Below are positions 1 to 10,772 of a DNA stretch of 64,000 bases, piece after piece. Below the pieces are notes generated by a model. The model had not been told where the DNA came from. It ran no database searches and saw only the letters and a list, made by a program, of their open reading frames with translations. A program made the translations under genes and the position numbers. The stretch comes from Actinomycetota bacterium. GTDB taxonomy: Bacteria > Actinomycetota > Thermoleophilia > Solirubrobacterales > JACPNS01. The stretch spans positions 1 to 64,000 of the forward strand of contig JACQZY010000020.1 of assembly GCA_016213645.1 (NCBI GenBank). The letters are read 5' to 3'. Position 1 is the stretch's first letter; the number at the start of each line of letters is the position of its first letter.

Positions 1-810
1 CGCCGCGCGGCGACGCAGATCGCCATCGGCGGCGGCGCGAATCGCGCGCTCGACCTCGTGGATCGAACCGCGCAGGCTGACGGTCACAGACACGCCGACC
101 ATCGCCGTCATCAGCGCGAACACGGGTAGCTGTAGTCCGAGTCTCCCCAACGGCAATCCCGGGTCAAGACCGGCGCCGAAGGCATTACCGATCGTTTTCG
201 AACTCAGAAACACAGCGATCGCGAACACCAATGAACCCATCGCAAGGCCGACCCGCTTGGAAACTCCGAATCGCCGTAGTTCGATCTCGTCGATCGCCAC
301 CTGGCCTTGGACTTGCTCGAACAGCAGGCGCAGCACGGGTCGCAGCCGCGACTCCACGATCGCGTAGATCGGAAAACCGGCGACGGGAATCAGCGCACAG
401 ATATCCGTGAAATAGGCCACAACCTCTGTAGTCGTGGGTTCAACTCTCGACACGCTGACGACGAAGCCGAGCGGCAGACCGGCGGCCCATGCCGCCACGT
501 AAAGCAGCGTCGCCCGCGCCGGCAGCGCGAGCGCCTTGTCGATCGCCACGCGCTTGGTGTGAACGTCCTCGCCGGCAGTGGCCGCCAAACAGCCGGCGAA
601 CGTTGTGCTGACCGCTCGATAGGCAAGAAAGATCAGCGGCGGAGCAACGATGACAGCCGACAGCGTGTTGGCCGAGACCCACTCCTCGCGCACCCAGTTG
701 ACCACCAAAGCGTGACCGATCGACACAAGAATCGTTGCCGCCAGCCCACCGACGTACAGCAGCGCGAGTCGGCGACGAGCGTACGCGTGATCCAGTTCCG
801 TCGCGGCCAT
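1..810 (-). CDS. Six-TM/HAMP receptor, 3' end cut by window edge (third MCP-like paralogue)
   Basis: An open frame starting at the ATG at 810 and running off the left edge gives 270 residues of a membrane receptor. It shows about six hydrophobic segments and then the start of a HAMP-like linker (Gly-Ser-Ile-His-Glu-Val, later Asp-Gly-Asp-Leu). It is clearly paralogous to the next two genes: the segments 'KALALPARATLLYV' and 'FPIYAIVESRLRPVL' have close counterparts in both. The output domain lies outside the window, so it could be a chemotaxis signalling domain as in its neighbours or something else, such as a cyclase. The order and orientation make a third tandem receptor the simplest reading. 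Confidence 0.8.
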   Translation of the reverse strand, partial: MAATELDHAYARRRLALLYVGGLAATILVSIGHALVVNWVREEWVSANTLSAVIVAPPLIFLAYRAVSTTFAGCLAATAGEDVHTKRVAIDKALALPARATLLYVAAWAAGLPLGFVVSVSRVEPTTTEVVAYFTDICALIPVAGFPIYAIVESRLRPVLRLLFEQVQGQVAIDEIELRRFGVSKRVGLAMGSLVFAIAVFLSSKTIGNAFGAGLDPGLPLGRLGLQLPVFALMTAMVGVSVTVSLRGSIHEVERAIRAAADGDLRRRAA

Positions 811-874
811 CAGCCTTCACATCATCCGAATCGGACCGCGCAAGAATGCTCGGCTTCGAATGGTCGCATCGCCA

Positions 875-2674
875 TCACACCCGGAACGACGCGATCTTCA
901 CTTCGAGTTCCATCGCGGTGGCGCGCAGCGAATCGGCCGAACTTGCGATCTGCTCCGACGCCGCCGAGGCCTCCTCGGTATTGGCCGAAGTCTCCTGCGC
1001 CAGCGCCGCCACGGACTCGGTGACCGAGAGAATCTGGTCGATCGCCTCGGTCACCACATGCGTTGCCTCCACCACCTCGGCGGTGCGGCCGTCGATCGCG
1101 GCGACGCGGTCGCCGATCGTCGCCAGCGAGCCTGCGATCTCACCGAACTTCTCGCCCGCCGCGTCCACCACTGTCACGCCTTCGTCAACCTTGCGCCCGC
1201 CACGATTGACCGCCTCTACCGTGTTGCCGACGGTTCCCAGGATCTGCTGAATCAGTGTCGCGATTTGCTCCGCGGCTTCATTCGACTGTCCGGCGAGTTG
1301 GCGCACTTCTTCGGCGACGACAGCAAAGCCACGACCGGATTCGCCCGCGCGTGCCGCTTCGATCGCGGCGTTAAGCGCCAGCAGGTTGGTTTGATCGGCG
1401 ATCAGCGCGATCGTTTCGACGATTTCGCCGATGTCCGAAGTGTCTCCGCCCAGACGGTCCACAGAAGCGATCGCCTGCTCGATCGTCTGACGCATGTGCT
1501 CCATCGCCCCGCGAGCCTGCGCCGCGGAGCGGGATCCTTCGTCGGCGAGGGCGCGGGCGTTGTCGGAAACCTCGGTGGCCTGCACGGTGGCGGCAGTCGT
1601 CTGCTCGATCGCGGCGGCCAGCGCGTCGGCGGCTCCGCGCGCGACCGCGATCTGCTCGAACTGGCTTTGCGCGCCCGTGACCACATCCTGCATCGCGTGG
1701 GCGATCTCGCCAACTCCGTGAGTGGCCTCGTCGCTGCCGTGCGCCACGTCCGCGGCGCTTGAACTGAGCTCGCGGGAGACTTCGACCGCCGAGCTGATCA
1801 GCCCGGCCTGGCTACGCACCATACGGTCGAGGTCGGCCATCAGCGCACCAAGCTCATCCGTGGTGGTGATCGCGGTGCGACGGGTCAGATCGCCCGCTGC
1901 AACTTGGCGAATCTCACCGCTGAGTTCGTCGATCGAGCCACCAACGCTGGCCGACACGGCCCAGCTGGCCATCGCCGTGATCGCCGCCAGTAGCGGCACC
2001 TCAAGCAGCATTATCCGCATTTCGTCGTAGTGGGCGACTTGAACTCCAAGGCCTTCGGCAATCCAGCGCGCCGACAGAAACAGCGTCGTGGCAACCCCAA
2101 GCTGGCTCAGCGACATTGCCACGCGCACCGGAATCTGAACCCGCTGAATGCGGAGTTCATCTACGCGCACCTCACCGGCGAGCCGGGCGAAAAGATCACG
2201 CAGCACAGGCCGCAACGCACGCTCAACGACGGCGTATAGCGGAAAGCTGACCACGAACAAGAGTCCGGCGAAGGTGAGGGCATGGCCGACGATCTCCGAC
2301 TTCGTAAGTCCGTTGACCGCCTGGGAAAGCAGCACTCCCGACGTGAACGCCACCACCCAGACTGCGATGTACGCGCGCGACGCGTGACGCGGCAGCGCTA
2401 ACGCCAGCTCAATCGCCCGGTGTCTTTCATTCGCGTCTCCGTTCAGCGCCAAGTTGCTGATCTCGCGGAACCCGCGCTTGACCGGGCCATAGGCGACCGC
2501 GACAAGCGGCGGGCCGAACAACAGCACGGCGACAATGTCCGACAGCAGTACCTTGGGGCGAATCAGGTCCACGATCGCGAGTTGCGCGACAAACAGCACG
2601 ATCGCCCCGACCAGGCAGCTTATGTAGGTAATCGCCAGCTTGCGGCCGACGATCTCATAGCGCTCTTTGGTCAT
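875..2674 (-). CDS. Methyl-accepting chemotaxis protein with six-TM sensor region
   Basis: 599 residues. Hydrophobic segments lie near residues 13-35, 44-64, 100-120, 130-150, 183-202 and 222-245, so the sensor part is a six-helix membrane bundle and not the usual two helices around a periplasmic domain. HAMP follows at about 240-292, then a long coiled-coil signalling domain. The hairpin tip is plain: '[20 protein letters not shown]' at about 425-444, followed by [15 protein letters not shown]. It should form a trimer-of-dimers with CheW/CheA at the membrane. Ligand unknown; no CheB/CheR pentapeptide is evident at the C-terminus. Adjacent paralogues on both sides point to recent tandem duplication. 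Confidence 0.93.
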   Translation of the reverse strand: MTKERYEIVGRKLAITYISCLVGAIVLFVAQLAIVDLIRPKVLLSDIVAVLLFGPPLVAVAYGPVKRGFREISNLALNGDANERHRAIELALALPRHASRAYIAVWVVAFTSGVLLSQAVNGLTKSEIVGHALTFAGLLFVVSFPLYAVVERALRPVLRDLFARLAGEVRVDELRIQRVQIPVRVAMSLSQLGVATTLFLSARWIAEGLGVQVAHYDEMRIMLLEVPLLAAITAMASWAVSASVGGSIDELSGEIRQVAAGDLTRRTAITTTDELGALMADLDRMVRSQAGLISSAVEVSRELSSSAADVAHGSDEATHGVGEIAHAMQDVVTGAQSQFEQIAVARGAADALAAAIEQTTAATVQATEVSDNARALADEGSRSAAQARGAMEHMRQTIEQAIASVDRLGGDTSDIGEIVETIALIADQTNLLALNAAIEAARAGESGRGFAVVAEEVRQLAGQSNEAAEQIATLIQQILGTVGNTVEAVNRGGRKVDEGVTVVDAAGEKFGEIAGSLATIGDRVAAIDGRTAEVVEATHVVTEAIDQILSVTESVAALAQETSANTEEASAASEQIASSADSLRATAMELEVKIASFRV

Positions 2675-2788
2675 GCCTTACGTTTTTCGACAATTGTCTA
2701 GCGGAGTCCCCCTTGAACAACTCAACTGTCATCGGCGCGCAGGCTCACGACTTGAGCGTTTGAATCAACAATTGAACCGGGTGGTTTC

Positions 2789-4582
2789 TTAAACAGTGAA
2801 GACGGAGATCTGACCTTCGAGCTCGTGCGCCATCTGGCGCAGCGCGTCGGCGGAGCTGGTGATCTCCTCCGACGAAGCCGAGGCCTCTTCCGTGTTGGCG
2901 GACGTTTCTTCGGCGAGCGCGGCCACGGATTCGGTCACGCGCAGAATCTCCTCGACCGCTTCGGTGACCTCGCCGGTGGCGTGAGCAACTTCGCTGATAC
3001 GGGCGTCAACCGCTCCCACATGCGAGCCGATCGTCTCCAACGCTCCGGCGATGCCGGTGAACTTCTCGCCGGCCTCATCGACCACGTTGACGCCGCGTAC
3101 GACTTCACTTCCACCGCGGTTGACGGCATCGATCGTCTGCACAACCGTCTGCGAAACCTTCTTGATCAGCGCGGCGATCTTTTCGGCTGCCTCGTTGGAC
3201 TCGCCGGCAAGATGACGCACCTCCTCGGCCACGACAGCGAAACCGCGGCCCATCTCACCCGCTCGCGCGGCCTCGATCGCGGCGTTCAGCGCAAGCATGT
3301 TGGTCTGATCGGCGATCGTGACGATCGTCTCCACGATCGTGCCGATGTCGGCGGTATCGCCACCGAGCTTGTCCACGGCGCTTGTGGCTTCTTCGATCGT
3401 CCGCTGCATACGTTCCATCGCCTCGCGCGCCTGAGCTGCGGACTCCGCTCCGCGATCGGCGAGTTCATGCGCGCCGCTCGAAATCTGCGTGGCCTGTGCG
3501 GTGGCGGCGGTCGCCTGTTCGATCGCCCCGGCCAGATCGTCGGCGGCGCGACGCGCGAGGTCGATTTGTTCAAACTGGCTTTGCGCCCCGCTGACGACGT
3601 CCTGCATCGCATGCGCGATCTCGCTTACGCCCTGCGAAGACTGCTCACTGCCGTCCGCCACGGCGGATGCGCTCATTGTAACTTCGCGCGCCACCTCGGT
3701 GGAGGAGCGAATCAGTCCCGACTGCGCCGCCAGCATGCGGTCGATGTCGAGCATCAGCGCGCCTAGTTCGTCGGTCGTTGTGACGGCGCCGTGATGCGTG
3801 AGATCGCCGGAGGCTGCCGTACGCACGGTTCCGATCACCTCTTTGACCGATCCGCTGAGACTGGTCGTGACGGCGACCTCAACCATGACCGTAAGCGCCG
3901 CGAGCACCGGGATCTCAAAGAGCAGGGAGTCGAGTTCCACCGTGGCGTTCGTCGCGCCAAAACTCGCGGCGATCGTGCGCGCAGACAGATACGCGAAGGC
4001 GCTGATCAGCAACGAGCCGATTGCCACGGTGACGCGCCGCGCGATGCTGAAGCTGTCGATCTTCCTCAGCTGCGCGCTTGAAGCGTCGAAGTCCTTGAAC
4101 AGTTTGCGCAATACGGGGCGAGTGTGCCGCTCGACGACGGCGTAGATCGGGAAGCCGGTGACGGGAATCAGCCCGGCGAAGGCGGTCAGATAAGCGACCA
4201 CGTCGCCAGGACCCATCGGCGCCACCGAGTGCGTGGCAATCATTCCGATCGGCATGCCCACAACCCACGCGATCACGTAGATCACGGTCGCCCGTCCGGG
4301 CAGCGCGAGCGCCGCGTCGATCGCACGACTACGCACGGCAGGATCCGGGTCGCCGACCGCTTCCTGGCAGGATCTGAACCAGCTGACCACGCGCATGACA
4401 ACAAACGAGATGAACGGCGTGGCGATCAATGCGGTGAAGGCGATATTCGCGAGCATCACGTCGCCGCGCGCGAGTTCGGAAACCTTGACCTGCGCCTGGA
4501 GCACGATCGTGGAAGCGATCGCGCAGCCCATGTACCAAACAGCCAGCCGCCGACGGTCGTCTTTGTCGCTTTGTTCAGACAT
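2789..4582 (-). CDS. Methyl-accepting chemotaxis protein with six-TM sensor region (paralogue)
   Basis: 597 residues with the same plan as the downstream neighbour: six hydrophobic segments in the first 245 residues, HAMP near 240-292, and a chemotaxis signalling domain with '[20 protein letters not shown]' then [15 protein letters not shown]. The start ATG at 4582 is preceded by GGGAG at a good distance. The membrane half has diverged more from its paralogue than the signalling half, as expected if the receptors feed one array but sense different signals. The 114-bp gap to the next gene leaves room for a separate promoter. Confidence 0.93.
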   Translation of the reverse strand: MSEQSDKDDRRRLAVWYMGCAIASTIVLQAQVKVSELARGDVMLANIAFTALIATPFISFVVMRVVSWFRSCQEAVGDPDPAVRSRAIDAALALPGRATVIYVIAWVVGMPIGMIATHSVAPMGPGDVVAYLTAFAGLIPVTGFPIYAVVERHTRPVLRKLFKDFDASSAQLRKIDSFSIARRVTVAIGSLLISAFAYLSARTIAASFGATNATVELDSLLFEIPVLAALTVMVEVAVTTSLSGSVKEVIGTVRTAASGDLTHHGAVTTTDELGALMLDIDRMLAAQSGLIRSSTEVAREVTMSASAVADGSEQSSQGVSEIAHAMQDVVSGAQSQFEQIDLARRAADDLAGAIEQATAATAQATQISSGAHELADRGAESAAQAREAMERMQRTIEEATSAVDKLGGDTADIGTIVETIVTIADQTNMLALNAAIEAARAGEMGRGFAVVAEEVRHLAGESNEAAEKIAALIKKVSQTVVQTIDAVNRGGSEVVRGVNVVDEAGEKFTGIAGALETIGSHVGAVDARISEVAHATGEVTEAVEEILRVTESVAALAEETSANTEEASASSEEITSSADALRQMAHELEGQISVFTV

Positions 4583-4661
4583 TCGATGCTCCCGCGAGTC
4601 CTCATCCCGCCGGTTGGCTCCGCGGCGGCTCCATCCACGCCATCGCTGAGTTCGAAATCGG

Positions 4662-4700
4662 CCGGTCCGGGCGACGGCTTTATACCGTCGCCCGGACCGG
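4662..4700 (-). terminator. Perfect 16-bp hairpin after the acetone carboxylase operon
   Basis: The arms CCGGTCCGGGCGACGG (4662-4677) and its exact complement (4685-4700) enclose a 7-nt loop, ending 9 nt past the stop of the large-subunit gene. There is no long U-tract, so it may act as a 3'-end stabiliser or a non-canonical terminator. Its position between two same-strand transcription units fits a terminator. Confidence 0.75.
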
Positions 4701-4709
4701 GCACGCCTT

Positions 4710-7490
4710 CTACGGCAGCCGCCGGCCCAGCCAACCTTCGTAGAAGCCCTTCAGATCAGGCAAAAAGCCGTGCACTACCGGATATCCGGGAGGCAGCGCG
4801 TCTACCTCAAGCAGGTCACCGCTGACTGGACAGAAGTACTCCCTCAGTTCCATCCACTCCGGGTCGGCGTGCCCGAATTTGGGGTAGATCTCGCCCATCG
4901 ACTCGTTGGTGTTGCGCACGTGGGTGACCGCGTGCATCTTCCAGTTTTCGTCCCAGCGGCAGAGATCGGCACCGGCGTCGGTGCGGATCACGTACTCGCC
5001 GTCGCTGGCGCGCTTGACGATGTTCAGACCCTCGCCGACCGGTAGAACGATCGTGTCGTCGTAGCCCGCCCGCTCCTGTAGGACCTTCAGCCAGGTGTCG
5101 AAGCGCTTGGCGTCCTTGAAGCCCGACTGGACGTCGCGTACGGTGCGACGCGAGAGCTTCTCGTCGAGCATGTCGGAGAGAACCTCAAAGCCGACGGCCT
5201 CGCCGCCCAACTCCTCCTCGCCGCCATCCGGCGGAAATACCTTGCTCTGCTCCAAGTACGTCGCTACGGACTCCTGCGGCGTGACTTTTCCGGGTTGGGA
5301 CTGCTGCACCGTAAGCGTCGGCGCAAGCACCGGGAACTCGAAGTCCTCGGGCAGGTCCCAGAAACCGCGATACTCAACGGCGAAGCGTGGCGAGAGGCGC
5401 ATCGACTCGGCGAACATCGTCTGCACCGGCAGCGAAATCTCGTGCGCGAGAATCCGCTCCCGCTCGGCGGTCCACCATTCCTTCGTGGGAACCGCGCGCT
5501 CCAGCCGCTTGGCGCGAGCGGCGTCGCGGTCGCCGACCGCGTAGGCGCTGTCGGCGTAGGCGGGCAACAGGTGGCCCTCTTCGACGTCGCGCTCGACGGC
5601 TTCCGCCGGCCGCTTGAGCGGGTCGCCCAGACCGCCTCCGCCCTTGTAGACGAGCTGGAACAGGTCACCGACGGCCGCGTTTTCAAGCGTGCGCAGAGCG
5701 TCCTGCTTGTAAACGCGCTCACCCGACAGTTCCATCAGCGCCGGTTCGTCGTATGAGCCGTCCATCGTCGGATAACTCTCACCGCGCTGCGCGCGCTCGA
5801 TCAGGTCGCTGCCCTTGAGCGAGTGCACGTAGCTGGTGGCGGCCGGATAGCCGCCGAAGATCCCCGGCGAGATGAAGATCTTGGCCGAGCCAAGCTGCTG
5901 CACCTGCTGGAACGGCGTGTTCCAGGTCATGAACAGCGTCTCAAACCCCGAGCCGCCGCGATGACGGCCGAGACCGCCGGTCGAGGCCTTCACGCCACGG
6001 CCCAGATAAATGAACGGCGTCAGCAGCTCCCACATCTCGCAGTCGCCGTGGTCGCCCTCGGGGTTGAACGGACTGGCCGCGTAGTCGAGCCCGTCGAGCA
6101 CGTACTTGGCCCCCATGCCGCCGCCGGCAAACTCGAAGTTCATGAACCCCGAAACCTCACCCAGCTGGTTGATGCCGCCGCCCTGAAAGGCCGTCGGCAC
6201 CTGGTAGGTGCCCTGAATCTCCTCGATGAAACCACGGCTCTGGAGCGCGCGCGAAAGACTCATGTTGTAGCCGTTGAACGACGCGAACAGCGGCGGCCAC
6301 GGCACGCTTGAGCTGCACGGCGCGGCGCCCTTGTTGGCCCACGTGCCCTCCGGGCAGTTGCTGCGCGTGGCCAGATATCCACCGTCGTTGATCTTGTCGT
6401 TGCAGATCAATCCCTGCGTAAGCACCAGCCAGGTCATGCCCTGCACGCCGGCCGGCGTGGCGTTCATCGAATGCCAGCCCCAGGCGCTTGAACCGTCGAG
6501 GTCAACGTTCATCACGCCGTCCTCGCCAAAGCTCATCTCGTAACAACCGTGCACCAGGAAGTCCCTGCGCGCGATCTCGGGCAGGCTGTCCTTGTCGGCG
6601 AACTGCGTGTCGTAAAAACCGGGCGCGCGGTAACGACCCGGCACGGTGACGCGGCGCACGGTGGCCTTAAAGGATCGCCGCGTGTCCTCGATCACCTCGC
6701 GCATGAACTGCTTGACGCGGTCCACGCCTTCGTCGGCGATCAAGCGCTCTACGTTGTCGCGGATCATGTGGCAACCGGCCAGCCGCGTGCGCTCGTCGAG
6801 GATGTAGTACATCGGCGCGCGGCTCATCGTGCGGCAACGCGTGAGGTGCGCGGTGCTGAGCTGGTCGTTCTCGCCGATCTTGTCGCCGTGCAGGTCGATG
6901 CCGTCTTCGTAGATCTGCGTCGGCCCGACCGGCACGCCGCCCGGCGTGGAGGCGCCGATGTCGAGCACGTGCGTGACGCCGCCGGCCCAGGCGATCAGTT
7001 CGCCCTCGTGGAAGATCGGCACGAAGGTCTGCACGTCGGCCGGGTGTACGTCGCCGATCACGGGGTCGTTGTTGGCGAAGATGTCGCCGGGCTTGACTCC
7101 GGGGTTGTCCTCCCAGCCGTTCTTGACCATGAACTTGAGCGCCTCGCTCATCGTGTGAACGTGCACGATGATGCCCGTAGAGAGCGCGACGGAGTCGCCC
7201 TCCGGCGTATAAAGCGCAAAGCACAGTTCGCCCAGCTCGCGCACGATCGGCGAGGCGCTGATGTTGAGCGCGGTCTCGCGCGCGGAGACCAGGCCGCCGC
7301 GCACGCGGGAGAAGAGCTTTTCGAATCCGATCGGATCCGATTCTTTGAGGTCGAGCCGTTCCAGCCCCGCGTAGTAGCCGGTCTGCTGAAAGAGCTCCTC
7401 GTTGCGAGTGAGCATCTCGGCGAGCTTCATGCCGTCGGCGCCGATGCCCGCGGCGGCCTGCTCTTCAGTGGTGGTGATTGCCGTGTTCAT
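4710..7490 (-). CDS. Acetone carboxylase/hydantoinase-B large subunit fused to a gamma-subunit-like C-terminus
   Basis: 926 residues from the ATG at 7490, which sits 4 nt after the upstream stop and has AAGGAGG overlapping the end of that gene. An upstream in-frame start at 7538 would overlap the neighbour and lacks this ribosome site. Most of the protein is the HyuB/acetone carboxylase alpha family (for example '[19 protein letters not shown]' and [12 protein letters not shown]). The last ~95 residues resemble the small zinc-binding gamma subunit: '[17 protein letters not shown]', then [19 protein letters not shown] and [12 protein letters not shown]. It probably carboxylates acetone or a related ketone in an ATP-dependent complex with the next gene's product. 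Substrate not provable from sequence. Confidence 0.85.
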   Translation of the reverse strand: MNTAITTTEEQAAAGIGADGMKLAEMLTRNEELFQQTGYYAGLERLDLKESDPIGFEKLFSRVRGGLVSARETALNISASPIVRELGELCFALYTPEGDSVALSTGIIVHVHTMSEALKFMVKNGWEDNPGVKPGDIFANNDPVIGDVHPADVQTFVPIFHEGELIAWAGGVTHVLDIGASTPGGVPVGPTQIYEDGIDLHGDKIGENDQLSTAHLTRCRTMSRAPMYYILDERTRLAGCHMIRDNVERLIADEGVDRVKQFMREVIEDTRRSFKATVRRVTVPGRYRAPGFYDTQFADKDSLPEIARRDFLVHGCYEMSFGEDGVMNVDLDGSSAWGWHSMNATPAGVQGMTWLVLTQGLICNDKINDGGYLATRSNCPEGTWANKGAAPCSSSVPWPPLFASFNGYNMSLSRALQSRGFIEEIQGTYQVPTAFQGGGINQLGEVSGFMNFEFAGGGMGAKYVLDGLDYAASPFNPEGDHGDCEMWELLTPFIYLGRGVKASTGGLGRHRGGSGFETLFMTWNTPFQQVQQLGSAKIFISPGIFGGYPAATSYVHSLKGSDLIERAQRGESYPTMDGSYDEPALMELSGERVYKQDALRTLENAAVGDLFQLVYKGGGGLGDPLKRPAEAVERDVEEGHLLPAYADSAYAVGDRDAARAKRLERAVPTKEWWTAERERILAHEISLPVQTMFAESMRLSPRFAVEYRGFWDLPEDFEFPVLAPTLTVQQSQPGKVTPQESVATYLEQSKVFPPDGGEEELGGEAVGFEVLSDMLDEKLSRRTVRDVQSGFKDAKRFDTWLKVLQERAGYDDTIVLPVGEGLNIVKRASDGEYVIRTDAGADLCRWDENWKMHAVTHVRNTNESMGEIYPKFGHADPEWMELREYFCPVSGDLLEVDALPPGYPVVHGFLPDLKGFYEGWLGRRLP

Positions 7491-7494
7491 CGCC

Positions 7495-9633
7495 TTACGC
7501 CTCCTTGTTCTCCAGGTGGAAGATGTCGTTCTGGTCAATCCACGCGCGGCGATCCGGCGGGATCGCGAACGTGGTTGACGGCGCCTCGATCACCGCGGGA
7601 CCCTCGATGCTGTGGCCGTTGACCACGTCGTCCATCTCGTAGACGTCGGTGTCGGTCGTGCCGAAGCCTTCGCCCCAGTTGACCGGTCGCGTGTGCTTGA
7701 CCGGCGGTGAGCCGCTGACGACCTCGCGGTGTGGCAGCTTGGGCTTTTCCACGCCGACCGAGCCGCGCACGATGCCCTGCGTGACCAGGTAACCGAGCTC
7801 CGGCGATTTTGCGGAAGCCGCGTACAGGCGTCCATAGGACTCTTCGAAGTTGGCGATCAGATCGTTCATCTGGTCGACGGTCTCGATGTTCGCGTGTGGC
7901 GAATCGATCTCGATGTCGTTTAACTGGCCGAAGTACTGCATGCGCACGGAGTGCACGTAGCTGATCTCCTCGCGCTTGTAGCCGGACTTCTCGAACTCCG
8001 CGGCAACGCGCTCTTCAAGCGCCCGCCAGGCCTGGCTGAGCATCATGCCGATACCGGCCACGCCCTCGGGCGGTGTGCCCGGCAGCAACGGCAGGTCGAC
8101 GGTGCGGTCGTAGCGATACTCAAACGGAGCGCAGGCGCACCCAAAAGCAGAGAAACCCGCCGCCCAGGCCGGCACAAGCACCTGCTCGAACGGAACGCCC
8201 TTGGTGTACCCGGCCACGTGCAGCGGACCGCCGCCGCCGTAACAGAGCAGCGTGTAGTCGGCCGGCGCGTAACCCTTGCCAAGCACGCGGCCGACGGCCT
8301 CGTTGCGCAGCTTGGTCTCGAACAGGTCGACGATCCCGGCGGCGGCGTCATCCACGCTCATGCCCATCGGGCCGGCGATCTGCTGCCCCACGGCGTGGCG
8401 CGCTCGCTCGACGTCCAGCGGCACCTCGCCGCCGAGGAAGTAGTCCGGATTCAGTCGTCCAAGCAGCAGGTTGAGGTCCGTGATCGAGACCGTCTCCACT
8501 CCGCTTGCCGGGTTGCAGACTCCGACTGCCGCTCCCGCGCTGTCTGGACCCATCTCCGGGCGGCGTGAAGCCGGGTCCACGCGAACGTAGCTGCCGCAAC
8601 CCGCGCCCAGCGAGTCGATCTTGACCAGCGGCATGTTGAGCACAAACCGCGCCATGTCGGGCGTGGGCGTCACTTCGTAACGACCGTCGGTGATCAGCGC
8701 GATGTCAAAGCTGGTGCCGCCGATGTCGGTGCAGAGCACGTTCTTCAGCTCGATGTGCTCGGCCAGCCACTGCGCGCCCACGACACCGCCGATCGGCCCG
8801 CTGATCAGCGTGGTGCCCAGCTCCTTGGCGTCAATCGAGATCGTGCCGCCGTGCGAGGCCATTACGCGCAGCTCAAAGCCGGCGCCGTCTTCGCGGGTGC
8901 GGTCGCTGACGCTGCGCAACGTCGCGCGCGACGGCTCGGCCGCATAGGCCTCGATCACGGTGCTGTTTAGCCGTGGTAGGTCGCGCCGCGTGGGATAAAG
9001 CTCGGCGGCGAGCATCACCTTCACGTCCGCCCCGGCGGCGGCGATCTCCTCGCCGAGGATTTCGCCGACGCGAATCTCATGCATCGGATTGCGGTAGGAA
9101 AAAAGCATCGACACGACGATCGCCTTCACGCCGTCGGCCAAGAGCGCCTTGGCGGCATCGCGCACGTCCTGCTCGCGCAGCGGCAACGCCTCCACGCCGA
9201 AGAGGTCAATGCGCCCGCGCACTCCGTGCACGCGCGAACGCGGCACGAGAGGATCATTGTGGTGGTGAGTCGCCACGTGTAGGCGGTCGCCGTACGAGTA
9301 ACCGAGGTATGTCTGGATGCCGCGCTCCATCCGCAGGCAGTCCTCCTGACCCGCGGTCACGATCACGCCAACGTCCATGCCCTGGCGCGAGAGCAGCCGG
9401 TTGAGCATCGCGGTGCCGCTGAACACGCCGGAGCGGATCTGCGGAAAACCGTCGGTGGTGGTCATTTCCCACTGGCCGAGCGCGTCGGCCGAGGACTTCA
9501 TGAATCCGACGGACTCGTCTTCGGGTGTGGTCTGAGCCTTGCCAACGACAAAGCTTCCGCTCTCGTCGACAATAAAGGTGTCTGTCATCGTGCCGCCCGC
9601 GTCGATCGCGAGCACCTGCGGGGTGCGTGCCAT
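7495..9633 (-). CDS. Acetone carboxylase beta / hydantoinase-A type subunit
   Basis: 712 residues, close to the ~717 usual for acetone carboxylase beta. The N-terminus carries the sugar-kinase/HSP70-type phosphate loop IDAGGTMTDTFIVD, and the second half has 'LCTDIGGTSFDIALITDGR' and 'CYGGGGPLHVAGYTKG', typical of HyuA/AcxA ATP-binding subunits. It should phosphorylate the ketone and/or bicarbonate for the partner subunit. It is first in a two-gene operon with 4 nt to the next gene. A 29-bp dyad lies about 90-118 nt upstream of its ATG. N-methylhydantoinase and acetophenone carboxylase subunits are close relatives, so the substrate assignment is tentative. Confidence 0.85.
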   Translation of the reverse strand: MARTPQVLAIDAGGTMTDTFIVDESGSFVVGKAQTTPEDESVGFMKSSADALGQWEMTTTDGFPQIRSGVFSGTAMLNRLLSRQGMDVGVIVTAGQEDCLRMERGIQTYLGYSYGDRLHVATHHHNDPLVPRSRVHGVRGRIDLFGVEALPLREQDVRDAAKALLADGVKAIVVSMLFSYRNPMHEIRVGEILGEEIAAAGADVKVMLAAELYPTRRDLPRLNSTVIEAYAAEPSRATLRSVSDRTREDGAGFELRVMASHGGTISIDAKELGTTLISGPIGGVVGAQWLAEHIELKNVLCTDIGGTSFDIALITDGRYEVTPTPDMARFVLNMPLVKIDSLGAGCGSYVRVDPASRRPEMGPDSAGAAVGVCNPASGVETVSITDLNLLLGRLNPDYFLGGEVPLDVERARHAVGQQIAGPMGMSVDDAAAGIVDLFETKLRNEAVGRVLGKGYAPADYTLLCYGGGGPLHVAGYTKGVPFEQVLVPAWAAGFSAFGCACAPFEYRYDRTVDLPLLPGTPPEGVAGIGMMLSQAWRALEERVAAEFEKSGYKREEISYVHSVRMQYFGQLNDIEIDSPHANIETVDQMNDLIANFEESYGRLYAASAKSPELGYLVTQGIVRGSVGVEKPKLPHREVVSGSPPVKHTRPVNWGEGFGTTDTDVYEMDDVVNGHSIEGPAVIEAPSTTFAIPPDRRAWIDQNDIFHLENKEA

Positions 9634-9722
9634 ACGGCCCTCCGGGTAGTTTGAGGATCCTTGACGATCACGCTACGGATTTCACGCGGCGCGTGGTTGG
9701 CCGGGTACGCCAAGATCGCGGC

Positions 9723-9751
9723 CGGTGTTTGTGTTGGCAACACAAACACCG
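9723..9751. promoter_or_regulatory. Perfect 13-bp dyad between the WS/DGAT and acetone carboxylase operons
   Basis: CGGTGTTTGTGTT (9723-9735), a 3-nt spacer GGC, then the exact complement (9739-9751). It lies 22 nt past the stop of the upstream gene and about 90 nt before the carboxylase start, all on the minus strand. It could be a terminator hairpin or an operator. The A/T-rich arms and absence of a T-run on the minus strand make an operator at least as likely. Confidence 0.55.
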
Positions 9752-9773
9752 CATTCCAGAGCGATGCCGCGAC

Positions 9774-10772
9774 CTATTCGAGCAGATCAGCGACCGGTTC
9801 GAGCTGTTCGGTCAGCTTGAGTTTCGCGGTTCGCTTGCGGAAGATCTTCAGACGGTCGTCCGGCGTCTTTTCAAGTAACGCGTAAAGCTCGTCCCATTGC
9901 GCATACTCGATCGTCACGTCGACCATGCTTATGATCGCCGCGTCGTCTGCACGCAGCAGCGCGTCGATCACCTTCCCCGGCTTGTCCATGTCCGAGGCGA
10001 TCGGCAGCACCAGCGACCAGAGCTTTTCGTCGCACGCGGTACGAATCAGGGCGTCGAGCGTGGCGTCGGATTCGCCCGCCACCAGGTCGATCACCCGCGC
10101 GTACTGCTCGTCGTCCAGATGCAGCACCAGGTCAATCGCCTCGGCCCACATGTCAAGCCTGCCCGCCGCGCGGATCAGGCCGCGCAGGCGTTTGTCGGGC
10201 AACATGCCCACGGCCACCGTGAGCTGATCCTTGTCTTCCATCACGAAGGCGGTCTGCAACAGGTCGGCGTCGCTGACCCGATCGAACGTGGAAGCAAGCG
10301 TCGCACCGCTGACGAATCCCACAAAGCGCCCGAGCGCCACGTATTCGCGCCGACCGATCAGGATCTCCGTGATCGTGCCGGTGACGTCTTCGGACAGCCC
10401 GCCGATGATCCGCGCGGCGCGGCGCGGGTCGATCTCAACGGCGACATCCGCCAGAAACTCAATCGGCAACTTGGCCACCACCGCGATCGCCTGCGCGGGA
10501 TCCACCAGCCCCGCGATCCGTGCCGTCAGCACCGGCCCCACCGACTCCTGGGTGATCGACGCCACCAGCCCGGTGGGCAGGATTTTGCTGGGGCCGACGA
10601 AGCGCTGCAGCCCGCCGATCTCGCCGCCGTAGAAAAGCTCGATCAGCTGCTCGCGAAACTTCACCAGGTCGGCCGGCCTGATCTTGTCCAGGTAGCTGAC
10701 AGCATCCGGTTCGACCGCGAGCAGACGCGCGATCTTGGCAATCTCGGCGCGTACCTCTAGCGCTTCGCTCAT
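9774..10772 (-). CDS. Uncharacterised helical-repeat protein in WS/DGAT operon
   Basis: 332 residues, not recognised. The sequence is nearly all predicted helix in repeating ~25-35 residue blocks ('ALGRFVGFVSGATLASTF', 'LIRAAGRLDMWAEAIDLV'), reminiscent of helical scaffold repeats. No catalytic motif, signal peptide or membrane helix is seen, so it is probably cytosolic. Its ATG overlaps the stop of the preceding 74-residue gene as ATGA, so the two are translationally coupled, and the WS/DGAT gene lies just upstream. By context it may act with neutral-lipid synthesis, for instance as a lipid-body-associated or regulatory protein; this is inference only. Confidence 0.8.
   Translation of the reverse strand: MSEALEVRAEIAKIARLLAVEPDAVSYLDKIRPADLVKFREQLIELFYGGEIGGLQRFVGPSKILPTGLVASITQESVGPVLTARIAGLVDPAQAIAVVAKLPIEFLADVAVEIDPRRAARIIGGLSEDVTGTITEILIGRREYVALGRFVGFVSGATLASTFDRVSDADLLQTAFVMEDKDQLTVAVGMLPDKRLRGLIRAAGRLDMWAEAIDLVLHLDDEQYARVIDLVAGESDATLDALIRTACDEKLWSLVLPIASDMDKPGKVIDALLRADDAAIISMVDVTIEYAQWDELYALLEKTPDDRLKIFRKRTAKLKLTEQLEPVADLLE

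Noticed and set aside
4710-9633. Hydantoinase (HyuA/HyuB) assignment
   Set aside because: The subunit length of 712 and the gamma-like C-terminal domain fit ketone carboxylases better, though the families are related and the substrate is unproven.
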